Shown here piece after piece: positions 53,497 through 64,000 of a stretch of DNA of 64,000 bases. The position numbers and the translations under genes were made by a program. The stretch comes from Endomychus coccineus (lineage: Eukaryota; Arthropoda; Insecta; Coleoptera; Endomychidae). Below the pieces are notes generated by a model that worked only from the letters and a program-made list of their open reading frames with translations, was not told the origin of the DNA and ran no database searches. Where the stretch lies: NCBI GenBank assembly GCA_958510875.1, contig OY294067.1:252975736-253039735 (forward strand), read 5' to 3'. Every line of letters begins with the position of its first letter. Position 1 is the first letter of the stretch.

Positions 53497-53935
53497 GCAT
53501 TATGAAGAATTAACCAGCACCTCCACCATTATGTGAAAATGTGAAAGTGACGTTATTCATTATTAGAAGACGGAACTGAGGGAATGAGAGTATATTTTCT
53601 CGTTAATAGAATCTCAGAGATCATAGACATTCACATTATTTATTCAGCAAATAGGTTGAATACAGTTGGAAGAATTAGGGCTTTACATATTTTTTTGGAA
53701 ATACTAGGTTGGTAACCATCCAGTATTGGCTTAAGGTCAATGATAAAACACAATAAATAGCATTATGAAGAATTAACCAGCACCTCCACCATTATGTAAA
53801 AATGTACAAGTGACGTTATTCATTACTAGAAGACGGAACTGAGGGAATCAGAGTATATTTTTTCGTTACTAAAATCTCAGAGATATTAGACATTTGAATT
53901 ATTGATTCAGCAAATAGGTTGAGTGGAGTTTTATC
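53497..53935 (+). repeat. 263-bp direct duplication
   Basis: GCATTATGAAGAATTAACCA at 53497 recurs at 53760. The following 170 bp (CAGCACCTCCACCATTATGT, AGACGGAACTGAGGGAAT, TTGATTCAGCAAATAGGTTG) agree closely. The spacer between copies contains another piece of the array unit (TTTGGAAATACTAGGTTGGT). Confidence 0.8.
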
Positions 53936-54519
53936 TATGGAAAAGGGTAGTATTTATAAATTTCCATGTAGATTCGTTTTGTTGACAAATATATCATCTT
54001 TGAGATAAATCTATAACATGAGAGAAAATTTATATTTATATTGTTTTCGTTTCACCTGCACTATAATCCCTAATTATACAACTAGAGAGCGTGCGCAATG
54101 GAATCTTTGCAGCACACGTGCTCTAAAAGTTGCTAAGCGATGTCTTCAAGATATAGTAGTTATGAGAAAATTGTTATTAAATGTCAAAATGCATCAGAAT
54201 ATAAACTGAACGATTATTTCGAATAATTGAAGGTAAATTTTCTAATGTTTGATATTGGAATATCACCTTCGGTTCTTAGGACCGCATTCTCGCGGTCTGT
54301 ACGTGTATACGGTATGCTTTCGCGAGATGAATACGCGTGAGAAGTGTGCTCTCGATAATGAAGTGTGCGAGAAACAAAATAACAACTAACCATTTATACG
54401 AGAACAAATTAAGGCTGAAAAAATAGTGATTCAAAAGAGTGTTAACTAAAACGAATCTCTCTTAGACTAATACTACGAAAAGTAGATAGGAATTCGAAAC
54501 AAATAACTGGTGAAGGAAA
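53936..54519. other. Intergenic, nothing recognised
   Basis: The short 63-codon frame at 54018-54209 has no recognised relative. Confidence 0.35.
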
Positions 54520-54900
54520 ATAACATCAGCTTACTACAAACTAGAAATAATGATCTCATGGATAACATTGATACTCTAGAATCTAGAGAAACGACAAATT
54601 TAAATTGTTGATGCAGTCATCAAGGAATGTTTCAATAAACATATGGATCTCGAATAGTAATAAAAGATGTCACAAGGTTGACTAACATGCGCCCCATCCT
54701 CGTTATATTTCGTAGTACCACTGATAATAGCATGGCCTTCCAAAAACGAGAATGTTTAAAAAACACCGAAATCCTAATTACAGAAGAAATTCGTTACCAG
54801 CTTCTGGTAGCAGCTAAAGAGAAATTAGGAGAACGTTAAGCCTGGACACACAGAAGTAATGTAGGAGGAAATGGTGAGAAAATTTAAATAAAAAATGTGA
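54520..54900 (+). pseudogene. Non-LTR retrotransposon ORF1 remnant
   Basis: The decayed frame gives NNDLMDNIDTLESRETT (end of a coiled coil), RIVIKDVTRLTNMRPILVIF and TEILITEEIRYQLLVAAKEK, then LGER. The order coiled coil, DVxRLxxxRPIxVxF, IxITEExRxQLLxxAKEKLG matches the ORF1/gag-like proteins that precede endonuclease ORFs in insect LINE-type elements. Stops and frameshifts are frequent. Confidence 0.5.
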
Positions 54901-55985
54901 TCGACTTACAAAGAAGTATTTAGATTATGCTCAAGGGAGTATGCAGTGTTTTATCTGTTAACTGGATTTTTCATATATTTAAATTTATAGCACAAATCTC
55001 TACTTACAAAACGAGCCTACTACTCACTGAATGAATATTGTACCAATAACATATTTAACATATCCCAATTTTTAAGTATCCTCAGTTACTTAAGTTATAT
55101 CTGTATGTATTGTTCCTATGCTAATGAACTGGGCCTATACATATTTTAATCTGTTTACTGTTATTTTAAATTATGATGACACATGTATTGTAATTTAGAA
55201 TCTATACATAATTTCAACTATACGTGCTCCACACCTTACGGAAGTATTCTTTTTTTATATTATTCTTGAAGTTATGATGTATCTAAACTAGACATTTTAT
55301 TTTCAATTAACATGTCTATTAATAATTGTATTGTATTGTAGTAGGTAGCGAATATTTGCACAATGTCAGAATTCCCGTTAGTATTCTGAGTTTATTTTTT
55401 CTTAGGTTGATGTACTAGTTATGTTTCTTCTGGATATAGTTCCCTAGAAGTACCTTTGCCTGCTATCCTTATAGTTCTATCTTATGATGGGATATTTTAT
55501 TGTCTAATCATTTGTTGAGTTCTTCCAGTATTATAATGGCGCTTATATCGTCAGAAGGGTTCAGGTTCAAGAAATGGTGTTTCTGCCTCTACTTTTTTTG
55601 TGAGTTCGTCTGTTTTTTCGTTTCCCTCCCCTCCTGTGTATCTTGGGATAAATAGGAAACTATCAATAAATACTTTATTGGTAAATAAATTGTATTACAT
55701 ATCCTGGAATAGATGAATCTCTCTATTTCATTATTACTCCACCATAGGAAATGAATGAATGAACATAGTTTGGTTAATAATCTTCATATAATCATTAGAA
55801 GAATCTTCCATTATACTATTGTTCTATCATAGGAAATATTTGGATACATATAGGTTGGTTAATTCTTTCCATATACTCACTTTTAGTGTATTCAATCTTA
55901 TATTTAATGTCAAAAAGCAAGTATCAAGAGATGGGAGAGCTTCTTAATCAAATATTCAGTGGGAATAAAACCATAATATTGGGAG
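54901..55985. other. Intergenic, nothing recognised
   Basis: AT-rich. It contains a roughly repeated phrase (CATAGGAAAT, GGTTAAT, CCATATA at 55740-55880). No gene. Confidence 0.35.
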
Positions 55986-56116
55986 ACATGGATAGTGGGC
56001 CAAAATTATTAAATAATAATAATTCATGCAAACTTTTTAATATTTATCACTTGAATGTTAATAGCCTTAATAATAAATTTGAAGGACTGGAAATTCTATG
56101 TGCAATATACATTTAA
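55986..56116 (+). pseudogene. Possible endonuclease N-terminus of a non-LTR element
   Basis: The frame ends NNNNSCKLFNIYHLNVNSLN, then NKFEGLEILCA. The phrase KxxxIYHLNVxSLxNKFExLExLL is how the apurinic-type endonuclease domain of many insect non-LTR ORF2 proteins begins (ILHLNIRSLRNK). Only about 30 residues remain. Together with 54520-54900 it may be the wreck of one element. Confidence 0.4.
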
Positions 56117-58760
56117 GTAGAGATTGCAAATTGAAGGGCGTATTCTAAAATGGCAGGAGTAATTCTTATCACATCACAACCAGTCTTCCAACAATTGGAC
56201 CTTTCTGAAACGAGCCCGATTCTAGAAGACGTGGGAATACACTTCTGAACTTTCTTGAAGTTGAAGCTGGATGATTTGGAAATCTTTCAATATAAATTAG
56301 ACTAATCTCACTACCAACTGCAAGGCCATAAGCTATATTGGCCATTTGAGCATTTGAATAGGCATGATTGAAACTTAATTTTATAAAAAAATAACCTTGA
56401 CAATACACAATGATGAAATATGATAACAGCTTCTTATTATCATTATTTGGCATGAACCCCTAAGATATTTACAATTACAATTTACTATATTTAGTATCAT
56501 AAAATTGCACTTGTTCAAATAAACCAATTTGGTCACAAGTCGATTTGGAGTACAAAGAACAATGATCGATGATGCCTACACCTCCACTACTGGTTAGTTT
56601 CTGCAGCTAGTAACTTTTTGTTTCATACCCACTGATAAATCAAATATGTATACCAAGTTTAAATTAAATTAAAATTAAAATTAAAAATTAAAAGATTTTA
56701 TGACCTCCGGGTTTTGTCACAAAACAAAACTTTTGGCCATGGAATACGCCCTTGAATAACTTAAGGAACGACCTGTATAATATGATTTTATTATTATATA
56801 TCTTTATTATATTTCAAATAATATTTGTATTTTGAAAAAGATTGGCGTTTTTCTCTAATCTAATCTCTTATCTCTAATAATATACTCTTCAAAAAGGTCG
56901 TCGTCTCCCAGATTACCTTTACACTTTTAAGGCATGTTGGGCAATAAACCGTCGCCAAAGTACGACTATGGCCACCTGAATCTAGAACATTAAAATTGAG
57001 TCCAATTATGTTTTTCTAATTACTATACAATGAAAGGTTACTGTTTCACCAATTAATTGGATTGTTCATAATGAGTGAACGATTAATAACGAAAAATACT
57101 GCGGTGAAACTCAATTTCAACTTGGAAAAACACCATTACGTAGAATCTGACTGAAGAGATTGCAATCCAGGTACCGGATGCAACCGCATAATATTGCAGT
57201 TTGGCAGGACGGTCTAATTGCCGGATGCGTGTCAGCGTTCATAATTATCCGATCTTGCCGCACCGGTTGACAAAGAATATAAAGAGAAATTTATTGCAAA
57301 TCATAAACTACAAATTCGATGCATGGAATCAAAGATTTTGTAGAACTCGTGCAAATTCTGACCCTGGTACAAATTTTGAGACTTCACAAAATGGAACAAA
57401 AATTTTTCTATGCGTTTGAGAACTACTTCTTGAACCAACAGATTCAACATTCAATCAAATTAAGTCTTGACCTTCTTCGCCTGACTGATGTGAACCGAAA
57501 TGGGATCAAATAAAACTACATTGGAGTAGGAAATCTTGTTTGGACCCACTTTCGAAATAAGAAGCCGTAGCAAACCACAGTTTGCAACATCCAATTTGGA
57601 CTCATTTCTAACAGAGAACCTATTTTCCCTGACTTAAGAGATCATTTATGACCGAATCAAACACCTAATTTTACAGTCTGATTCGTCGAACAAAGTTTTG
57701 ATATTCGGGTCCCGAAGCGCCATGAACCCAGTCCAGACGGGATTTTACTAACAGTAGTTTGCGAGTTTCCGTTTTTGGTATTCAAGTAGCGCCAATAACG
57801 CAGTCCAAATTGGATTTTGCAAACTATGATTTGATAGGAGTTTTGGTCTCGAAACTGGATCCAAATAGAATCTACTGCTACTTTGTCGTAACAATAATTG
57901 ATCCCATTTTGGTTATTTTCACATCAGTTAGGCCAAGAAGCCTAAGACCTAATTTGATTTTATGTAAAAATATAAACAGGTAAGACGTCATCACATACGG
58001 ATGAGTCGCGCGCAATTTACATATTGTTAGTTTATCTATGTGACGCCGTTGGTATATAACAACATAACCTTAAAATCGAGTTCATAGAAGGGAAACAATG
58101 ATATATGATAGTACACGGGGAGTTTGTCCTTGTACTTTCGTACGCCTCTGTAAAAGTATAAAAATATTTCATTAATATTCTGAATACGATTCCCTCATAA
58201 ATTACAACAGTAAGCATTAATTGTTGAAATGTTACAGGTTCTAGTGTGAATTCGAGTTTTATTTCTCCAACTTTAGAATCTTTGAAACTATTTTATATCA
58301 CGTAAACGCCGAAACCGTAGATATAATTCAATTAGAAATTTCATTATGCGTTATCTTCACCATTTCTCTCCTCACATCAAGTCTGCTGTTGGAAAATACT
58401 CTTGAATATCTCTTATAAATCATTCACACTACTACATTACTCAATCAAGCATGTGCCAGTTCAATAAATAAATTTGAGGTAGTTATCGGCTATAGATCAA
58501 TCAAACAAACTTATTGTTTGTTAATTCATTTCTGTCTTGCAACAATCTATACCATATCGAGAAGCTTATGTATTTATCATATCTTTACAACATACAAATA
58601 CTGATTCCATTGTAAACGCTATTTGGCGTCTAGTGCTGTTGTAATAATTCAATACTGAAACACAAGAATCCACCGTAGACATATAAGATTGGGATGAAGA
58701 TAAAATCATGATTTGACGATGTTAGTTGCAAACTTCTTTCCTTTTAAGGTAACAAGATTA
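56117..58760. other. Intergenic, nothing recognised
   Basis: Mixed AT content with a somewhat more GC-rich part at 57100-57950. None of the short frames on either strand resembles a known family. Confidence 0.35.
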
Positions 58761-58955
58761 TCAAACAGTTTCGATAAATCTCAATTCAATTGATTTATAC
58801 GGTGGAGGCAAACCCCAGCGTTCAGAATTAAATTGAGATTGGGACGGCCCTGGATGATCCACTTGTGGAGTCGCATAGCTCGGCTCGCTCATTACCATGG
58901 TTATTGGTTCATCTTTTAACCGCTCTCGGGACGTGACAAATATACCGAGGACGAC
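58761..58955 (-). CDS. Possible last exon with PPPY motif, gene unknown
   Basis: On the minus strand an open stretch of 64 codons without an early ATG reads VVLGIFVTSRERLKDEPITM, then SEPSYATPQVDHPGPSQSQF and NSERWGLPPPYKSIELRFIE, then stop TGA (58763-58761). The proline/serine-rich tail with PPPY after a short hydrophobic-then-basic start looks like the cytoplasmic tail of a membrane protein that binds WW domains such as those of Nedd4-type ligases. Its GC content is higher than the surroundings. A weak acceptor (GATAAG) precedes it, and I found no upstream exon in the window. It could be chance, a pseudogene or the 3' end of a gene extending right. Confidence 0.35.
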   Translation of the reverse strand, partial: VVLGIFVTSRERLKDEPITMVMSEPSYATPQVDHPGPSQSQFNSERWGLPPPYKSIELRFIETV

Positions 58956-59656
58956 TTATCATTTACTGTTGTTAATTCCTCCATTTTGTAATCACCAGTT
59001 CATTTGAAGTGTCAAATGTGAGAGGTGGAAAATTATCGTAGTATCTACCTTCTTATTTTAGTACTTGATTTAAATAGAGATATTCAATTTTTTTTTGAAA
59101 CTAAGCTAAGCGATGAATTAGGAATAGTGGTGTGAACTAATCATACTCCTAATTCATAGTTTAGTCCTCGTAGCCATAAATTAGCAGCATATCACTGAAT
59201 GACACATACACATAGAGCATTTTCAATGCCATTGTCAAAAGACCTCAACAGTGATAGGAACCCAATAAAACGATTGGTTATCAATAATGGTTCCCTTACT
59301 CGTAATAAATTGTAATGCTATTAACCCTATTGTAACAGTCGGCTTGATAATTATTATTTCAGGTAGCGATACCAATAATACCTCATCGACGTGTTATATT
59401 GAAGTTTTTGTTGATCTGTACACCCTTAAGGTTTTTTTAAGCTGCCACTACTAGGTGTATAATTCAGCCCTATCGAGTACGTTGCCTTGCTCCTTTCCTA
59501 GGGACCGCCTCGAATTACGTATACTTATATATATTTATATCCAATCAAGCTTTCATTTTGAAGTTCCTTCGGAAAGTGGTATTTACTAACAGGTGATTGG
59601 GATTTACCGATTAAACTCGTTAATCAGATTAAATGATTAATATATATTGATATATA
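58956..59656. other. Intergenic, nothing recognised
   Basis: If the exon at 58761 is real, this would be intron. No further exon is visible. Confidence 0.3.
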
Positions 59657-61093
59657 GGCGAGGAAATGAAGCAGAAAAGGTCGAAAAAAAAATCGGATGA
59701 ACCGATTTTGATAACTTTTTTCAATCGATTCAGGAAATCACTTAGAAAAAATGTTACCATTTTTTTTCTAAGTGCATTTTAGCATTTCTACAGAGGAAAA
59801 TGCATCTCTTTGAATGCAATTTCAGGAGATAATATTAAAATGTTGAAAACATGTCCAAATATAGCCAAGATTTCACACCCGGGGATTTTCGGGGTAGCTG
59901 ATCACGATTCCGGTGCACAGATTTCAACTACAACGCACCTGGGGCTCAGTACATCCGGGTGATATCGTCGTCTCCAGGGAATTCGGAAAAACCCCTTTTG
60001 CAATGGAGTGAAACTTATTGGGGAGGTTCTTTTGTGGTTGCCGGTTGTGATCAAGACTTTCAATAGTCAACTGGTGCTCAGAATATCCTGATTATCTAGG
60101 TCATCTCCATGGATTGATTTTTAATATGCTCTGAAATGCAACCAAATTCGTCTCTCGAGAGTTTTTGGGGTCGCTGATCACGATTTCGGTGTTGGATTTG
60201 AACTACGGCGCACCTGGGGATCAGGACATCCTTGTACTATTGTCGTCTCCAGGGAATTCGTGGAATTATCTTTTGGAATGTGATGAAACCTGCTAGAGAG
60301 CTTCTCTTGAGCATACGGGTCGTGACCAAGACTTTCAATAGTTACCTGGTGCTCAGGATACCCTGATGACTTGGGTCATTTCCATGAATTGTTTTTTAAT
60401 ATGCTCTGAAAAGCAACCAAATTCGTCTCTCAGGGGTTTTTGGGGTCGCTGAATGCGATTTCTGTGCCGGATTTGAACTACGGCACACCTGAGGCTCAGT
60501 ACATCCTGGTACTATAGTCGTCTACAAGGAATTCGCAGAAATTCTTTCTCCAAAAGAATGGAACCTGTTGGGAGGTTCTCTTGAGCATACCGGCCATGAC
60601 CCCCGAGATACGAATTCAGTTGCATTTCAGAGCATATTAAAATTCAATCCATGGAGATGACCTACATAATCAGGCTATCCTGAGCACCAGGTGACTATTG
60701 GAAGTCTTGGTCACAACTGGCAACCACAAAAGAACCTCCCCAATAAGTTTCACTCCATTGCAAAAGAAATTTTTCCGAATTCCTTGGAAACATCGATATT
60801 ACCCGAATATACTGAGCCCCAGGTGCGTTGTAGTTGAAATCTGGCACCGGAATCGTGATCAGCGACTCCAAAAACCCTCGAGTGAGAAATTTTGGCTATA
60901 TTTAGACATTTTTAATATTATCTCCTGAAAGTGCATTCAAAGAGATGCATTTCCTCTGTAGAAATGCTAAAATGCACATTAGAAAAAAAATGGTAGCATT
61001 TTTTCTAAATGACTTCCTGAATCGATTTAAAAAAAATTATGAGAATCCGATTTTTTTTTTTACTTTAGCCTTTTTTGTGCTTTATTTCCCGCC
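59657..61093. mobile_element. Foldback element with 275-bp tandem core
   Basis: The arms 59657-60135 and about 60600-61093 are inverted copies (outer ends GGCGAGGAAATGAAGC and GGCGGGAAATAAAGC in complement; shared inner words CAATCGATTCAGGAAATCA, GAAAATGCATCTCTTTGAAT, CACGATTCCGGTG, CCATGGAGATGACC). TATA/TAATATA flank the ends. From about 59877 to 60620 a unit repeats with a period of 275-276 bp (GGGGT[C/A]GCTGATCACGATT at 59892, 60168 and 60443). The first unit lies in the left arm. No transposase frame was found. Confidence 0.82.
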
Positions 61094-61373
61094 TAATATA
61101 ACCACACAACAACACGATTATGAAGTCAGTCCCAAAATCTGGTTATGGGAATGATACCATGTGAATTTGAAGAATGGTCTAATTCAGGTTCACCCCAAAT
61201 GGGAACCTAGGAGAAAGTTATCAATGTTCTACCCATTTCGTCAGTGAGCGAGTGTCTGCTCAGGTTATCTTAAGAGAGTTGAAGAGCTAATTAGCACAAA
61301 CTCCGAACAGTGATCGATTTTGCGCTCGACTACGTCCATGATTGATAATATTCACAATTAAAGAAGGATTCCT

Positions 61374-61406
61374 CTGTCTCTGTCTATCTGTCTGTCTGTC
61401 TGTCTG

Positions 61407-61469
<63 letters not shown>

Positions 61470-61470
61470 C
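61374..61470 (+). repeat. Microsatellite (TCTG)n(TC)n
   Basis: CTGTCTATCTGTCTG repeats pass into an uninterrupted TC tract of about 50 bp, then TATCTATC. It is a simple-sequence repeat, prone to length change. Confidence 0.95.
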
Positions 61471-63289
61471 TGGTAACCTGGGGAGAGCCTTACCACACCT
61501 GATACTCCTTCCTTTCCTTTGAAGGATCTCCGATAAGTGGATTCAAACTAGCCTGAATGACTGGAAATGAACTTACATTAACAGAATAAAATTGGCGGGT
61601 GGAGCGTGGTCTGAAGGTTAAATAATCACTTTCTATTATATCACCAACTCAGAGGTTGAAGTCAGTATAACAGTTGTTCTCTGGCAAATCAAAATGCACT
61701 TACCTTGTTGATCTAATATCACAATTTCGTCTCGAATCCCTTGTAGAAGTGAGGCACAGAGAATTTACACACTCGGATTATACGTCGGATTAAATTATGA
61801 GTGTTATCGAACTGTCACAAGATGATTTTAGGGGAACTAACACTTTCCGCGAAACGCGTAAGACGCGCACAAGTCTAGCGCTGTTTTACCCCTAGGAATA
61901 AACATATCCTGTTGCACCGTTACCTCTAGGAATAAACATATCCTGTTGCACAAGTACTATGTTTAATATTGCTCCACAACTGGATTCTAACTATGAGCCA
62001 ATTCAATGCTTCAAACACCCCTACGCAAGCTACCGTCAGCTCCGAGTTTCTTTCACAATACTACAAACAAAATTCAACGTATGTTGTATTCTTTTGGAGC
62101 CAAATGAATTTAAAGAATTTATTCGTTGACTGTACACTTTTATATGAACACAACTTTATGGATAAATTTAATCTCTATCTAATTACTTGAATTTAATTTG
62201 TTACAATACTAACAGACAGGTATTAATTGATTTCACAAATTACATATCAGGAACAAAAATTAACATGAGTCGAAATTCTACTTGCCTTAACTAGAAAATT
62301 ACTTATACTTTTATAGAGATAATATATCAATAACAATGAAAAAGAAATTGAAAATATTTTAATTACTTTGAGTGTGGAATCTAGCTAAAATATATATGAC
62401 TTGAATTAATGCAAATAATGGATTATTCCTCAACGAGTAAAAACAGACTGGCCAAGAAAATTAGCTTAACGAACGAGTAGGTGGTGAAGAACTCTTCTAT
62501 TTTCAAAGGTAATTAGCGTCGCCGACTTCACTTTCAAGGATCAGAAAATATATTTAATTCAGAACACAGGGGGGCAGACCCCTCCAATATGTTATTAATG
62601 CGAGCTATATGAATAAGACTGGGCGCAATAGCGGCCGGTGAAGGTTCTTTTCAAAGCCACTTGGTTTTCCCCCTGACCCAATGAGAAGTTCCACTGACTA
62701 ACTTAACAAAGCATACTTCTTTGATGGCTAAGAAGTCGGTGCCACGGATACGAGATATCAAGTTACGCGACACGTCATCGCTAGACGTGCCTAAGATCTC
62801 GTACGTTCTTACAAGATATAATAATTTACATTATTATGTATTATTTTCGCTTTATTTCGAATTAAATTGAATTATTCCAAGGGAACCAAAAGTAATAATT
62901 TCTCGCATTATTAGACTATTGTACTTTCGTTCCTATTTATACTTGAATTGTTTATTGTTTACTTCATAAATATGTATTTATTCGATAATGGCACTTCGGT
63001 AATATAGTAGCGTTTTCATGTTATTATGGAAAGCGGTATAAGAACAAATAATTGTTCTTTCATTCAATCATGATATGTATTAGATATTCATAATGATCTT
63101 GAATGAAAATTAACATTTCAGCTATAATTATCAGACACAATTCTTGGATACTATAATAAGCTTTGTTAACTACTTTTTGACATAAATATTTCAGAAAGAT
63201 TTCATTGGTTTGTCACTAATTTCAAGATATAATTTGTTCAAGATTTGTATTATCATAAATTCCACATTCTCCTGAAGGTGAAAAACAAG
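61471..63289. other. Intergenic, nothing recognised
   Basis: A short direct duplication (ACCCCTAGGAATAAACATAT at 61889 and a close copy at 61922) is present. No coding signal. Confidence 0.4.
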
Positions 63290-64000
63290 ATTAGAACAAG
63301 GTGAGAAAGCAAACTGTCTTACAAATGTTGAAACTGCTTTCCACCATTTTCGATGCACTTTCAATTTCAGCTCTTGAAATGCTCTCTATAGCAATTTCAA
63401 TTCATTCAATCATTTCGTCTGGTGTTGGATATAATATCTTTTATTCTTTCCCATAAATAATAATCATTCACAGTAATATCTGGGGATCTAGGCAGCCATG
63501 GAAACAAACTCACTTAGAATTCAGTAATCTGGGTTATTCTGATCTAACAAGCTCTAAACTTTTCGAGAAAAGTGAGCAGGACATCCGTCACGTTGACACC
63601 ACATGCTTCTCCTCATTTGTAAAGGAACCTTTTCTAATAAAACCGGCAAATCGTTTCTGGAGAAATTTAAGTATGTTTCACCGTTCAAATGATTATTAAA
63701 AATAAAGGCTCCACTAATTCAGCCATCTAAAATTTCGCACCACATATTTATGCTTCATCTGTTCTGATGGTCGACTTAACGCATCCAATCTGCTACCCAA
63801 TAATGCATGTTGTGTAGATTCTCTCCTACATGGCTCGTTACACGTATCTCTTAACCAGTAACAATGGCCCAATCTTCCATCAATGTCAGTATCTTTAAGA
63901 CCTTGGTGTAAAACAAGGTGATATGGGTGGAACTTATTCTCTCTCAGACCTCGATGGACGGTTGTTTTATTCATTCCCAAATCTAATGATATTGTCTATC
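63290..64000 (-). mobile_element. Decayed Tc1/mariner-type transposase, runs off the window
   Basis: On the minus strand: NKTTVHRGLRENKFHPYHLV and LKDTDIDGRLGHCYWL (DNA-binding half), then NNHLNGETYLNFSRNDLPVL, VPLQMRRSMWCQRDGCPAHF and, after frameshifts, PRSPDITVNDYYLWERIKD. QRDGCPAHF and PRSPD carry the second and third catalytic acids. The gene is broken by several stops, and its 5' end lies beyond 64000. It is a different family from the element at 13830 (different wording of every block). Confidence 0.8.

Noticed and set aside
1..64000. CRISPR arrays, operons, bacterial origin
   Set aside because: All recognised genes are eukaryotic with spliceosomal introns. No regularly spaced short repeats with unique spacers were seen.
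1..64000. tRNA or rRNA genes
   Set aside because: I found no cloverleaf with A and B boxes and no rRNA-like conserved blocks by eye. A tRNAscan run would be decisive.

Overview
The window is animal nuclear DNA, AT-rich and repeat-dense. Short introns with GT-AG splice sites, insect-like host proteins and a dense load of P-, hAT-, Mutator-, Harbinger-, mariner- and Penelope-type elements point to an insect genome. I cannot fix the order from sequence alone.

Five host loci are supported. From left to right: the last two exons of a CC2D2A-like ciliary transition-zone gene (+); a complete three-exon diphosphoinositol polyphosphate phosphohydrolase of the Nudix family (Aps/NUDT3 type, +, 6550-12450); a small one-exon coiled-coil protein of unknown role (+, 18603-18845); complete eIF3e/INT6 in four exons (+, 19124-23788); and complete Mediator subunit 10 in three exons (-, 29151-29996). 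A possible orphan exon with a PPPY motif lies at 58761-58955 (-). These genes are unrelated in function (ciliogenesis, inositol pyrophosphate signalling, translation initiation, transcription), and nothing suggests that they act as one system. From 30 kb to the end almost everything I can recognise is mobile DNA.

The mobile fraction has three themes. (1) Penelope-like remnants encode GIY-YIG segments and carry hammerhead-ribozyme motifs. At least three sequence-distinct lineages are present (12.0 kb; 8.5/31.1/46.4 kb; 22.5 kb), with a fourth weak case at 51.0 kb. (2) Several families of terminal-inverted-repeat elements begin CA, end TG and have 8-bp target duplications. One family encodes a THAP-like domain, and the families can be grouped by similar termini. 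One copy is nested inside another (40.3-41.1 kb) and one splits a hammerhead (31.1 kb). (3) A Mutator-like element with iterated TTCTTCGAA termini sits inside an older Mutator-like element (46.6-51.0 kb). Its FLYWCH/MULE transposase is interrupted only by two one-base frameshifts in homopolymer runs.

Other elements are a mariner-like element with roughly 480-bp inverted repeats (13.8-15.4 kb), two hAT relics and a hAT MITE, a decayed Harbinger with its MADF partner on the opposite strand, three copies of one non-LTR retrotransposon, a foldback element with a 275-bp tandem core (59.7-61.1 kb), and assorted tandem repeats.
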